In this document: one piece after another, positions 22,831-32,554 of the stretch
How positions within the stretch are numbered: the first letter of the stretch is position 1
How the letters are laid out: every line of letters begins with the position of its first letter
Assembly: GCA_030704615.1 (NCBI GenBank)
Contig: CM060731.1
Coordinates: 58,816,756-58,880,755, forward strand
Origin: Takakia lepidozioides
Lineage: Eukaryota; Streptophyta; Takakiopsida; Takakiales; Takakiaceae
Reading direction: 5' to 3'
DNA: 64,000 nucleotides
The notes under the pieces: generated by a model
The model's input: the letters and a program-made list of their open reading frames with translations, nothing else
What the model was told of the DNA's origin: nothing
Database searches by the model: none
Made by a program: the position numbers and the translations under genes

Positions 22831-25608
22831 TCAGTAGTCACGGAAAAAAAGACCTTGACATGGCTCATTTCAAAACTGAACCCGGACCTGAAACCAGAGC
22901 GGCCTATTGGATCCAGAACCCACTATACCGTAGTATAAGGGCCATTTCGACACAAATTTAATATTTCAAAGATTGTTGAAAATTTTAGAAGTTGATTTTG
23001 TGAAATTCAATAACTTTGTGAATGATAATAAAGCATCTTTGGGAATATTCCATATGTCGAAATGGACTTCTCGAAATAAATTAAATATTCGACAGGTGAC
23101 TTGCCAAGGTAATACGGTACCCGCTACGCCGGCCGGTGAACAGGGTCGGCTATGACTCATGACCTACGAACCCAACTTGTCAATATGAAAACACATTAAC
23201 CCATAATAAGTGGCAAAACTCATTTTCACCCACTCCTGGAAAAACATGACCCACAAAAACTTTTTTATGAGAATCTATGTGTCCTGTAAAACTGACAGTT
23301 GGAATTTCTTCCCACACCACAAAAAGTTTCATCAAAATCCAACGCCAGATCTGAAGTGTAGAGTGGGGACAAAAACAAACCTTCACTAAGAAATAGGTGC
23401 CAAAAAAAGCAGGTTTTTGCTCATATTTGGGCAGTTTTAATTTTTTTTTTCTTAGAGTCTCAAGAATGTTGCTCCATACCTGATAACACACATCCTCAAT
23501 ATTTTCAGTTTTTTCTGAAATGTTCTCAACTGGGCTCCTTTGTAGTGACAAATTGGGGGGTCAAATTATGCCATTTTCTTTGGGCAGGCCAAAATCTCTC
23601 TTCCAGAAATTCTACAAAAACTTTCAGCCGTTCAATTCCTAATCCCTCCGGTTGAAGTGTCAAGGGCATCCATGTGAGGTACCCAAAAACAATCGGGACC
23701 AATCAGTATCGCATCTTGTTGTTCCCTCCCCATGACTTCAAATGGCACACCTATGTTATAGCCTACAGGCCTAGGACATTTGGAGCCATAGCCCACAAGG
23801 GGTAGAGGGTTTGAGAGCTACCCGCCCCGCTTCCTTGGGGGCCACTCCACCCTCAACCCTATGAAACCGTCGCCCTAGGTTCAGTCCACCCCTCATAATG
23901 AGGGGTTTTGGACTTTCCCACCCCACATATGTATGGCCTACCCGTCACCGGAAATGCATCCCAGGTTTTGTAGATGAAGGTGATTTCACCGGATATACAT
24001 CCCAGATTTTGAAGATGAAGGTGACCTTACCGGAATGTTTTGAAACCATATAGCATGTTCCAAACACTTTTGAATTTTCAAACTGCAGGAGCCCCTGAAT
24101 TTGTTTAAGTCCCTTATGTACTTGTGTGCTTGAAGCCCCTTGAATTTGTTCTATTTCTTTGTGTGCTTGAAGCTCCTTGAATTTTTTCTAAGTCTTTTGT
24201 GTGCTTTCAAGCACGTGTGATACATCCTGAAATTTTTTAATTCATGCAAAGCTGCGAAGGGAAATATACATCCATTCAAGGGGTTCTTGAACTTGTTCAT
24301 AATACATACGTATGAACACTAGTTCAGCCAGGTGTTGAACTTAGTGATAATTGTTTTTTATAATCAGTCCTATACATCCCTCTAGCATAACCCAGACTCG
24401 AGTGGGAATTGAACCCACGCAAAACTGCCCATCGCAGCCAAGCGCCCCTCCCCCCACTCCCCCTCCCATCTCTGCCACTACCATCCCACAGCACCCCCCT
24501 CCCCCTCCCTCTAGCTATTGTTAGTGACCCTAAATGTTAGTGATTACTAGTCGCAGTAGAATGTGAAACTGTCATGTCAAAAAGTCAGCCCCCTGCAACG
24601 CATGCACACAACCCCATAGATCTGAGCACATCACCCCACCAGTCTGTCATCCCCCTACAATACATACTATCCATAAACATAAACATAGCAAAAGATTGTC
24701 ACCATTGTCAAGAGTTCCAAGCTGTAGTCACTATCAAAAATCGACATCAAATGAAACCTAGCGATGTCTACGGTGCTCCCAAATCCTTCAAACTGAAGGC
24801 AAAGCAATTCCTGTAAGCCCTCAGGAACCGCCATATATGTCGTCTCTCTCCTCCCGTGACAATGGGTCCAATGTCAAGCTCCCAATTGTCCTCCATAACT
24901 GTAACCTTAAGTCCAGCAGACTTAGAGGTAGGAGATGCGTCCCGTGGTTGCTATGCCGCAACCTCTTGAACAGTGACCACTGCCTGCTCTGTCGGTGACA
25001 AGGCCTCATCCTGCCCCATCACTAGAAGAGAAACTGGCTTTTTCCACGGGTATGACATCTCACACCTGGCACATTCCACGGCTTTTATCACGGGTCTGTA
25101 GAGTGAGCCAAGGTGTGGGTCAAAATATGCCCTAACTGTGGGGTGTCTCACATGTGATCAATACCCGAGGCAAGAACGGTGTGAAATCAGCTAGGACACA
25201 ACTAGGACAAATAGGCATAGGCATAATTTACATTTTTTGCCACAAATCACTTACATCATCCTTACGTTGAACTCCTTGTTTATGTGACATGCTTGGACTT
25301 TGTCATCTCACACATCAAAGAAAAAACCAGAATATTTCGAAAAAAATCCATAGAATTTTAACAAGAGAAAAAGAAACCCAGGTGTAGGTGGGTAGCATGG
25401 TGAGTCTCTATACAAGGTGATTTATTTTAAATTGTAAGTGGTTTCAACAACTTCATTAGCAACTCCACAATTATATTTTAAATTCATATAAATTGAAATA
25501 TATGAATTAGTATTAGATAGAAATAGTTGTTTTAACTACTCATTTCATGACTGTGAACCTTACCCAATAAATCAATTAATCAGGGCCTTTCTACCTTGTT
25601 ATATATAT
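22831..25608. other. Intergenic, repeat-derived, no gene
   Basis: Simple AT-rich and C-rich tracts. A minus-strand GTGGGTTCAATTCCCACTC at about 24400-24420 is a perfect tRNA-like B-box/T-loop, but without a cloverleaf. A short frame with CARCEM (25151-24951, minus) is unassigned. Repeated 'CCTTGAATTTGTT'-type phrases occur at 24.09-24.2 kb. Confidence 0.4.
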
Positions 25609-25705
25609 ACGTTTTGCACCCTAACATATATATATAGCTAAAAATACCTTCACATAATTACATGGACCATATAATTATTTTATATAATGTTAGGGTGCAA
25701 AACGT
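25609..25705. mobile_element. 97-bp MITE-like inverted-repeat element
   Basis: The perfect 19-bp terminal inverted repeat ACGTTTTGCACCCTAACAT (25609-25627) is mirrored at 25687-25705, and AT-rich partial complementarity continues inwards. It can fold into one long hairpin. No coding capacity. The target-site duplication is ambiguous because the left flank is a TA run. Confidence 0.7.
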
Positions 25706-25904
25706 TCAAAAACTTCAAAAGTTGGCTCGAATTTAGGGCTTTTAGGTCGCGGTGTGCAGGGCTAGGACTTAGCGTTTTTTGGGGTCCGGTCTTCTTAGTG
25801 CCAAATATCGTGATAGCAGGAACTCGAGGACAATGTGGTGAGGTTACCTTCTTCTTCGACCTATTTCAACCTGTTTTGCCCTCTCATCAGACTCGGCCCT
25901 GAAT

Positions 25905-26110
25905 TTGCAGCACGGAGCAGAGCTGGCATGAGTTTTACCCTTCACAATGGTGGGACAACAGCCATGAGTTTTCCAAGGATGCGAAGGGTGTGTTCGACGA
26001 AATGGCTACCAAGATGTGGTGTCGTGGAATGCAATGATCGCAGTGTGGTACGAAGGCTTTGGAGACATATGAGGAAATGATGTCGGACAAGTTGAACCCT
26101 AATGCAGGCT
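25905..26110 (+). pseudogene. PPR fragment adjoining a PDF half motif
   Basis: The plus strand reads WHEFYPSQWWDNS, then directly KDAKGVFDEMATK. A frame shift follows, then VVSWNAMIA and a unit resembling ALETYEEMMSDKLNP. This joins the tryptophan-rich half motif to PPR sequence within 60 bp, without the intron seen at the 5-7 kb locus. It is cut by the sequence gap soon after. Clearly degenerate. Confidence 0.6.
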
Positions 26111-26177
26111 GTGTTTCAATCTCTCCCCGCTCAACTGCACCGTGGTGGTTTTCATTGACCAATCCGACATTACCAGA

Positions 26178-26677
26178 NNNNNNNNNNNNNNNNNNNNNNN
26201 NNNNNNNNNNNNNNNNNNNNNNNNNNNNNNNNNNNNNNNNNNNNNNNNNNNNNNNNNNNNNNNNNNNNNNNNNNNNNNNNNNNNNNNNNNNNNNNNNNNN
26301 NNNNNNNNNNNNNNNNNNNNNNNNNNNNNNNNNNNNNNNNNNNNNNNNNNNNNNNNNNNNNNNNNNNNNNNNNNNNNNNNNNNNNNNNNNNNNNNNNNNN
26401 NNNNNNNNNNNNNNNNNNNNNNNNNNNNNNNNNNNNNNNNNNNNNNNNNNNNNNNNNNNNNNNNNNNNNNNNNNNNNNNNNNNNNNNNNNNNNNNNNNNN
26501 NNNNNNNNNNNNNNNNNNNNNNNNNNNNNNNNNNNNNNNNNNNNNNNNNNNNNNNNNNNNNNNNNNNNNNNNNNNNNNNNNNNNNNNNNNNNNNNNNNNN
26601 NNNNNNNNNNNNNNNNNNNNNNNNNNNNNNNNNNNNNNNNNNNNNNNNNNNNNNNNNNNNNNNNNNNNNNNNNNNNN
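26178..26677. other. Assembly gap (500 N)
   Basis: Exactly 500 N, the conventional fixed-size scaffold gap; true length unknown. Open frames crossing it are meaningless. Confidence 0.99.
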
Positions 26678-27019
26678 CCTGCTGGCGAACGCCCTGATTG
26701 GCATCGTTGGAGTAGCGCAGCATGTAGCTGATCATCCATGATTGCACTGCACATAAGAGGTAGATAATGGGCTTTAGAGAAGGTGGTCTGGAGTGCCTGC
26801 ACCTATGATCTCCAGCCAGGGATACCTTCACCTCATTTGTTACTACTCATGGATAGCCAAATCAGGCCTTGAGGCTCAAGCCAATAGTCACACTGGAGTG
26901 CAGCAGCTGAATCACAACAGACTCGGAGGCCTTGGAAAGAGAAGAGCTAAAACATAACAAGGAACTTCCACCAAACCATCTGAATTCTCTTTAAGCAATA
27001 AATCCACCACACATACTAA
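26678..27019. other. Intergenic after the gap, nothing recognised
   Basis: Possibly the downstream part of the retrotransposon to its right (minus orientation), but no domain is visible. Confidence 0.35.
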
Positions 27020-27945
27020 CACACGAATAAATCAACCAGGATCATCAAGAAGGCTAGACCAGCCCCAAGCAGCCAATACGCCATGTAAATCCAAGGCCAA
27101 GGGTTGCTGATCTGCACAAAGAAGATTGAGAAGAGGGGCAGGATCAGGAGGAGGGGCTGCATCAGCAGCAGCAAGGTCATCCAAGGTGAGCATGGGCCTG
27201 CTGACAGGAGGATCAACCCGTGTAAGTGCATCAGCATTTGTGTTCTCTTTTCCCTTCTTGTAGACTATATCCATGTCACAAGAGCCTTAAGTGGAAGATG
27301 ATCAGTCTTTACCACAAATTGGCTACCATGCAAATACTGCCTGAAATGCTTCACACCAAATACTAAGGCCAGACCCTCTTTGTCAGATATGGAATAGTTC
27401 CTTTCAAGACGATCAAGATGGCGAGATGCATAAGCTATTACATGCTCCTTGTCTTCTACAACTTAACATAAGATTGCAGAGATGACAACATCTGATGCAT
27501 CAGTCTGAAAAGAAAGATAAGTCAAAATTGGGAAACATCAGGATGGGAGCTGAACACAAAGCCTTGCAAAGGGTGTCAAAGGCAGCCTACTGGTCAAAGG
27601 TCCATTCAAACTTAGCATCTTTGCACAACACCTTGGTCAAAGGGTGAGCAAGCGTGGCAAAGTTCTTAATAAAGCACCTATAATAAGAAGCCAGACCCAG
27701 GAAGGATTTGATACAATGTTTATCCTTGGGAATAGGCAAGCCCCAAACAGACTCAAGCTTTGTAGGATCAGAAAGCAAACCATCCTTGGAGGATATGACC
27801 AAGAAAGTGTAGCTCAGGCATGAATAGCTCACACTTCTTTGGCTTCACTTTGAGGCCTGCAGTACGCAATTTGTTGAAAACACGTTGCAGGTCAGTCAAG
27901 TGGGCATCAAAACTGGCTGAATACACATTGATATCCACTACAGCA
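27020..27945 (-). mobile_element. Ty3/gypsy retrotransposon pol remnant (RT-RNase H)
   Basis: In minus orientation, from the right: VYSASFDAHLTDLQRVFNKL, LKVKPKKCELF and LHFLGHI of reverse transcriptase. A one-base frame shift follows, then CIKSFLGLASYYRCFIKNFA and HPLTKVL. RNase H follows (TDASDVV, HVIAYASRHLDRLERNYSIS, GSQFVVKTDHLPL), then VYKKGKENTNADALTR. A stop replaces a codon near 27.47 kb and a short deletion removes sequence after DHLPLKAL. The upstream RT palm, including the usual YxDD box, is replaced by FAVVDINVYS. No LTRs, integrase or gag are seen. Confidence 0.85.
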
Positions 27946-29962
27946 AATGGGGGGGGGTTTGCGATGCCAGCCACGCCCCCATGCCTTGCGCGGCGCTGAG
28001 CGTGCGATGCCAACCCTGCGGAGCATGTTTGCGACGCTGGGCCGTCGCAACCAAACCCCGCGGGTCGCCCCCTGGCGCCGGGGCCAGGCGGCAACGCCTG
28101 GCCGTCGCACGGATGGATGAAGGGCAAAAGGCAGCCCTTCCGTGCGATGCCCAAGCATCGCCCCCCAACGAAGGGCAGAAGGCAGCCCTTTCTGGCGACG
28201 GCCGGTCATCGCACGCCGAAAAAAAAAACCCTTTCTTGCCCTTTCTTTCTTGCGACGGCCGGGAGTCGAAAACTGTCCGGCTGCCCTATTCTTGCAAAAC
28301 ACAAGTCACAGAATGCGACGGCTTGCCGTCGCCGTTTGCAACCCCCGGCCTCATAAATCCATTCTTTCAAAACAAAAAAACTTATCGCAGTTGGTGACGG
28401 TTAGTCGTCGCCGTTTGCGTCCCCCGGCCTTATAAATCCTAAAAACCGCGTCGCAGGTTGCGTTGCGTGGGGGTCGCAAGCAACGACAGCAGGGCTTTCT
28501 AGGTTTAGGTTTAGAGCCTTTGGGTGTTCTTAGTTTTTTTTTTTTTCATATGGTACTGGGGTAGGGTGTTTGTTTTTCTTTATGGTTTAGCTTGTTATTG
28601 TGGACCTTCTTGTAGATTGTGACATTTATTTTGATAATTCTCTTGAGACCACATCTATATGTGTTGCTCCAACATATTAGCACTGGTCACATCGGGCACA
28701 TGCTCTGGCACAAATTCTGCAAGTAGACCGGCGCGAAATGCCTTATGTGCAATATGATTGCGAGCTTGGGCATCAAGTCGTGGTTGCAATGTGCGTAGTG
28801 AACGACGCATCATTACTTATGTCGTAATTTTGATTCATGTATGCTTACCAATCATACTATATTATTAGATAAATCTAAATGTACCTTAAATGATGTTAAT
28901 GAGAGGGGTGGGAAAAACACTCACATTTGCCGCATCCGCAATCTTGTTCTTCTTGTAATGTTTTTTGACAACATGCGGTTGCCGCCTCGGTGGTCTGGTG
29001 CCGCCCGGCGGTAGTGTACCAACACTCAATCATGTCGGGGGGGGGGGGGGGGGGTCAAAGGTGGATGTGGTTGGACGGGGTGGCCTGCGAAGGGGTAACC
29101 CGCGGCGCGCCCGACTCGATCCCGGAGTGTCAACATCCTCCGTATCATCTGAAATTTGGCCCCAGTCCCTTCTACGATTGTGTCCGGCAGCCTGCATTGG
29201 ATCAGGTGCAATAGGTGGTTCCTTGCCACAAAAAACGGTCGCTCTAGGGCCACAATCAATATGTGGTACTACCTCCCCATCCTCGAGGGAGACGGGTCGA
29301 TGTTTCCTCACCATCGCATCATAATTAACATACACCACCAACACTTTCATTTCTCAAAAACCGTTGGCAAAAAAACCCTATGCCTCAGCCTCGGGGCTTT
29401 CAAAATTGATAACCAAAGGCGGAGCATCCCTATGGTGCTAGAGCCCAAGACAAAAATCCTTCCTCTCGTTCTATCTTCAGGATGCCCACACCATGGAAAA
29501 ATTTGTTGAGACCCAGCGCTTTGCGATTATCAGATTGAACCACATTTTGGGTATGTGAATCATAATTACACCGTTTATCCTTTTAACCCCAAGACCGACA
29601 ACCTAAACCGCCAATCCAAAACCTAGCACCATGAAGAAAAGCAAACACCCTAACCCAGTACCATATGGAAAAAAAAAAAAAAAAAAAAAACCCAAAAGGC
29701 CCTAAACCCTAAACCCAGAAATGCCGGCCATCGCCTCTTGCGACACCCTCGCGTCGCATTTGACGACGAGTTTTTTTCAATTTTTTACCTGGGGGTCGCA
29801 CCCCGTTGCCGTCGCAGGAGGCGACGTGTTTTTATTTATTTATGGGGCCGGGGGTCGCAAGCAACGACGGCCGGCCGTCGCAAATATCATTTTTACATTT
29901 CAAAAAAGGGCGGGGCGCAGGCGTGCGACGGCCGAGCGTCGCACGTAAGCGCCGTGCCCTTT
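27946..29962. mobile_element. ~2-kb DNA transposon with long GC-rich inverted arms
   Basis: The two ends are imperfect inverted copies. The left arm (to ~28.65 kb) has GGGGGTCGCAAGCAACGAC, a TTTAGGTTTAG block, a T-tract and CATATGGTACTGGGGTAGGG. The right arm (29.57-29.96 kb) has the same blocks in reverse complement, including ACCCTAACCCAGTACCATAT. Both arms contain repeated GCGACGGC/GCCGTCGC palindromic subunits ending in CCCCCGGCC-N-ATAAAT. The interior holds an 18-base G run (~29037-29054) and a minus-strand frame (29350-29030, MKVLVVYVNYDAMVRKHRPV) that may be an N-terminal transposase remnant. The arm architecture recalls Mutator-like or foldback elements. Exact ends and target duplication were not resolved. 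It abuts the Ty3 remnant and may have inserted into it. Confidence 0.65.
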
Positions 29963-30390
29963 TTTTTCCCCTAAGTGCTTGAAGCATCTCTTTCCCCTCC
30001 CGTTTTCATTTGTTCTTTGGGAGAGAGGTAGTTCAGAGAGTGGGGTTTAGGGTGGAGGAGAAACGCACCTACTGCTGAACCTGAGGTGGTCGCAAGGCCC
30101 CAAGGAGTTTGCCCCAACGCCCAAGGTAAGCACCGCCTCCTCCCTCACTTTCTCTCTTGCTTTTCTTGCCCTAAGTACGGGCTGATGTCTCTCTCCCCTT
30201 TGTGGTAGGAACGCCGCACAGAGACGCGACCTAAATGAGCTGAAGAGAGAGAGAGAGAGAGCCGTGGTGAGCGGGGGAGAGACGTCCTGCAGCGGCGGGG
30301 ACCCGCGCCGCTGGCAGCCGCGACAGCACCGCAGCAGCTCGCCGCGCCAGCTCGCTTCAAGCAACAGCAACAGAGGTACGTCAGGGAAAT
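29963..30390. other. Intergenic, GA-rich and GC-rich, no gene called
   Basis: Contains CCCAAGGTAAGC and TTGTGGTAGGAACG, which look like a donor and an acceptor, and a short (GA)n. It could be a 5' UTR with intron, but no coding exon follows. Confidence 0.35.
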
Positions 30391-30975
30391 TGCACTCTCC
30401 ATTTCCTCTCTGCTTCTGTTTACTGTTCAAAGGTAGTCTTCCTGCCCTGAGTTTAAATTTAGGTCTGGTGCCAAGAGTGGGATAGACCCTTGAGTGCATC
30501 CATGATGTTATCCCCCATGTCACATACTGAAAACAGGTTCAGGGAAGTTTTCTTCCTAACTTCATTTTCGTCGGACAATTTTCTGGTAATAGACATGGCT
30601 TTGGACACTACACTCTCTAAGTCAAGTTTATCCAGCAAGGTCAAGACTTGCGGGTCCAGATTCAGATCCTTGAGAATCTCTTCTACTCTCTTCTCCCAGG
30701 GCTTACCCTGCTTGACAGGGCGGTCCTGTTTCCAAGATATAGAATCGATTAACTTAGGATATTTGGTGTTGGACATATGTTGCAACTGAACCCACCATCT
30801 GACCTTGAATTTATCTCGTCGGGAACTTAAAAGAGAGCAACACAGAAGATAGGGAGAGAGAGGGACAGAGAGAGGGAGTGAGAGGGAGACATCAGGAGGA
30901 AACAAAAGGGACAAATCCTACCTCTGTCAGGGGCTGACGTTTGTAGTAAGACTTACCTTCACATATAGAAAAGTG
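30391..30975 (-). mobile_element. Rearranged LINE fragment
   Basis: Bases ~30391-30830 match LINE sequence at ~41.85-42.30 kb (minus-strand phrases [28 protein letters not shown]). Bases ~30893-30975 match the more 3' part at ~41.53-41.60 kb (AACAAAAGGGACA block). In the intact order the second piece would lie on the left, so the two segments are transposed relative to the reference copy. Confidence 0.75.
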
Positions 30976-31611
30976 ACTGAGCTACTGCAACAGGTCCCTG
31001 TGACAATTCCACCATAAGTTCATAGACTGTTGAATAAGTTGATTGACATACATGGAACCATCATTTCATTTACCATTTCAACGGTTCTTAGATCAGAATC
31101 TAAGACTTGCCGAGCCATCGGGGCCTGCAGAAATCTGAATTGATGTGCGCAACACGCAATGCCTCTAGTCGATTGTGAATCAATTACTTGTCGTGTTCAA
31201 GTGCAACGTTGGAAATCCCAAATATTTGGTGGATACGGGAGGTACTGCTTTTGTGGGTTGGCAGAGTGCGGGTGGGACAGACCTGTTGACTAGACTCAGC
31301 ATCAGATTCTTCCCGAGATCAGAGACATCGTCTCTGCCCTCTCCCTTGAGCATAGTAAGCGAGACATTTTTGAGCTTCTCCATCCGTGTGGCTTCTTGTA
31401 ATTGATCTGTCTTCAAGTTGAGCCACTGCACGTGACACGGCAGAAATCAGAAGACAGCACGGGATCCCACTAATTTCACCGAAGGATTACTGCAGTAGTA
31501 GGATTTATCTTAATACTGTTGGTCAAAAGATATCAATTCTTTGGATGCAAGAATCAACCCAGAATTCAACCAAGGGAGAATAGTTATTGGCATTGTTAGA
31601 GAGAGGGGGGG
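30976..31611 (-). other. Two exon-like patches of unknown identity
   Basis: Minus strand: a patch at ~31425-31275 reads WLNLKTDQLQEATRMEKLKN, then SLTMLKGEGRDD. It is bounded by a CAG acceptor and AACAG|GTCTGT. A second patch at ~31120-31010 begins after TGCAG with APMARQVLDSDLRTVEMVNE. Codon pattern and splice-like borders suggest remnants or exons of a gene I cannot name. No start or complete frame is seen. Confidence 0.3.
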
Positions 31612-31690
31612 AGAGAGAGTGTACTCGTAAGACGTTGTTTGTCATAGCCTTGTGGCCATAGACCCCGCGCCCAGTTTGGGCGGAACAATG
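31612..31690 (-). mobile_element. LINE 3'-terminal scrap
   Basis: GTACTCGTAAGACGTTGTTT, followed by the conserved CATAGCCTTGTGGCCATAGA block, marks the same LINE 3' end as at 41.48 and 44.09 kb. Only ~80 bp are present, preceded by a GA-rich stretch. Confidence 0.7.
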
Positions 31691-32554
31691 GAACAGATAC
31701 TAACTATCTATATCGATCGATGAGTCTGAACCGACAACATCGTCTCCAAATCGTGGAAGGACGCACGTTGGTGCTACTGGGTAACGAGGGAGCTTCACTC
31801 CATAGCAATTCATCAGTGGAAAAGTATGTTGAAGATTCGGTGTGTGGAGGTGTGACACGCAAACTGACGGCGGCATTTGATGAGTCAAGTTGAGAGTTTG
31901 GTGCGTTGGTGGGGCGGGACCTCATATCTGACCTTCCCTCACATTCCAACCAAAGGCAACCAGAGGCTCGAGCAAAACCTGCAACTTCAGAACAGTTCAG
32001 CGGATCCCTCCCTGTTGATCTGTTTCAAAACAAACTGCACATCCTCATATCCCAGGGTAGAGAATATTTTCCCGCGGCCAAAGAATCATTAAGGAAACTT
32101 TCGCCGGGGTATAAAATCTTTCCCGGGCTTCCCCCTCACATAAGATTACAACTAGCGGGGCTTCCAATCACGAAGGCTTGATCCTCCCTGTGTTTTATGC
32201 TTCCATATGTGTGACGGAAATATGTGTGAGGGAAAACGGTGTGATGGTTCTTCTCAACTTTGAGACGTGCATGTCGCCTACCTAGTACTTAGGGAGTGAC
32301 ATGGTTCAAACGGAAAAGCCCGCGTTGCTCGGTTCCAAGATGTGAAGTGAGGGATGAATCCCACCTTGCTGTAGATCCCATGAGGCAAACAAGCTCGGTA
32401 CCAGCACAACCCACTTTATGGGTTGCAGCACAGCTTGTACCCGCTGGTTGGGGCCCTAAGGCCTAAAAGAACTAGAAAACCCAAAACGTTTTGAGAGAAA
32501 GAGGACGAAAGGAGGAAGACAAATAATACACTAGGGAAGGGGGAAGAGAGGAGA
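31691..32554. other. 5' flank of TFIIF beta, no gene recognised
   Basis: The short frames at 31.88-32.18 kb have no known motif. GA-rich sequence before 32555 fits a 5' UTR. Confidence 0.4.

Noticed and set aside
24400-24420. tRNA gene on the minus strand (perfect B box)
   Set aside because: No acceptor, D or anticodon stems of a cloverleaf can be drawn around it; kept only as a tRNA-like remnant.
26059-26831. Long frames of X residues
   Set aside because: Artefact of the 500-N gap.
29699-29715. Telomere repeat (CCCTAAA)n
   Set aside because: Only two units inside the inverted arm of a transposon, mirrored in the other arm; not a chromosome end.
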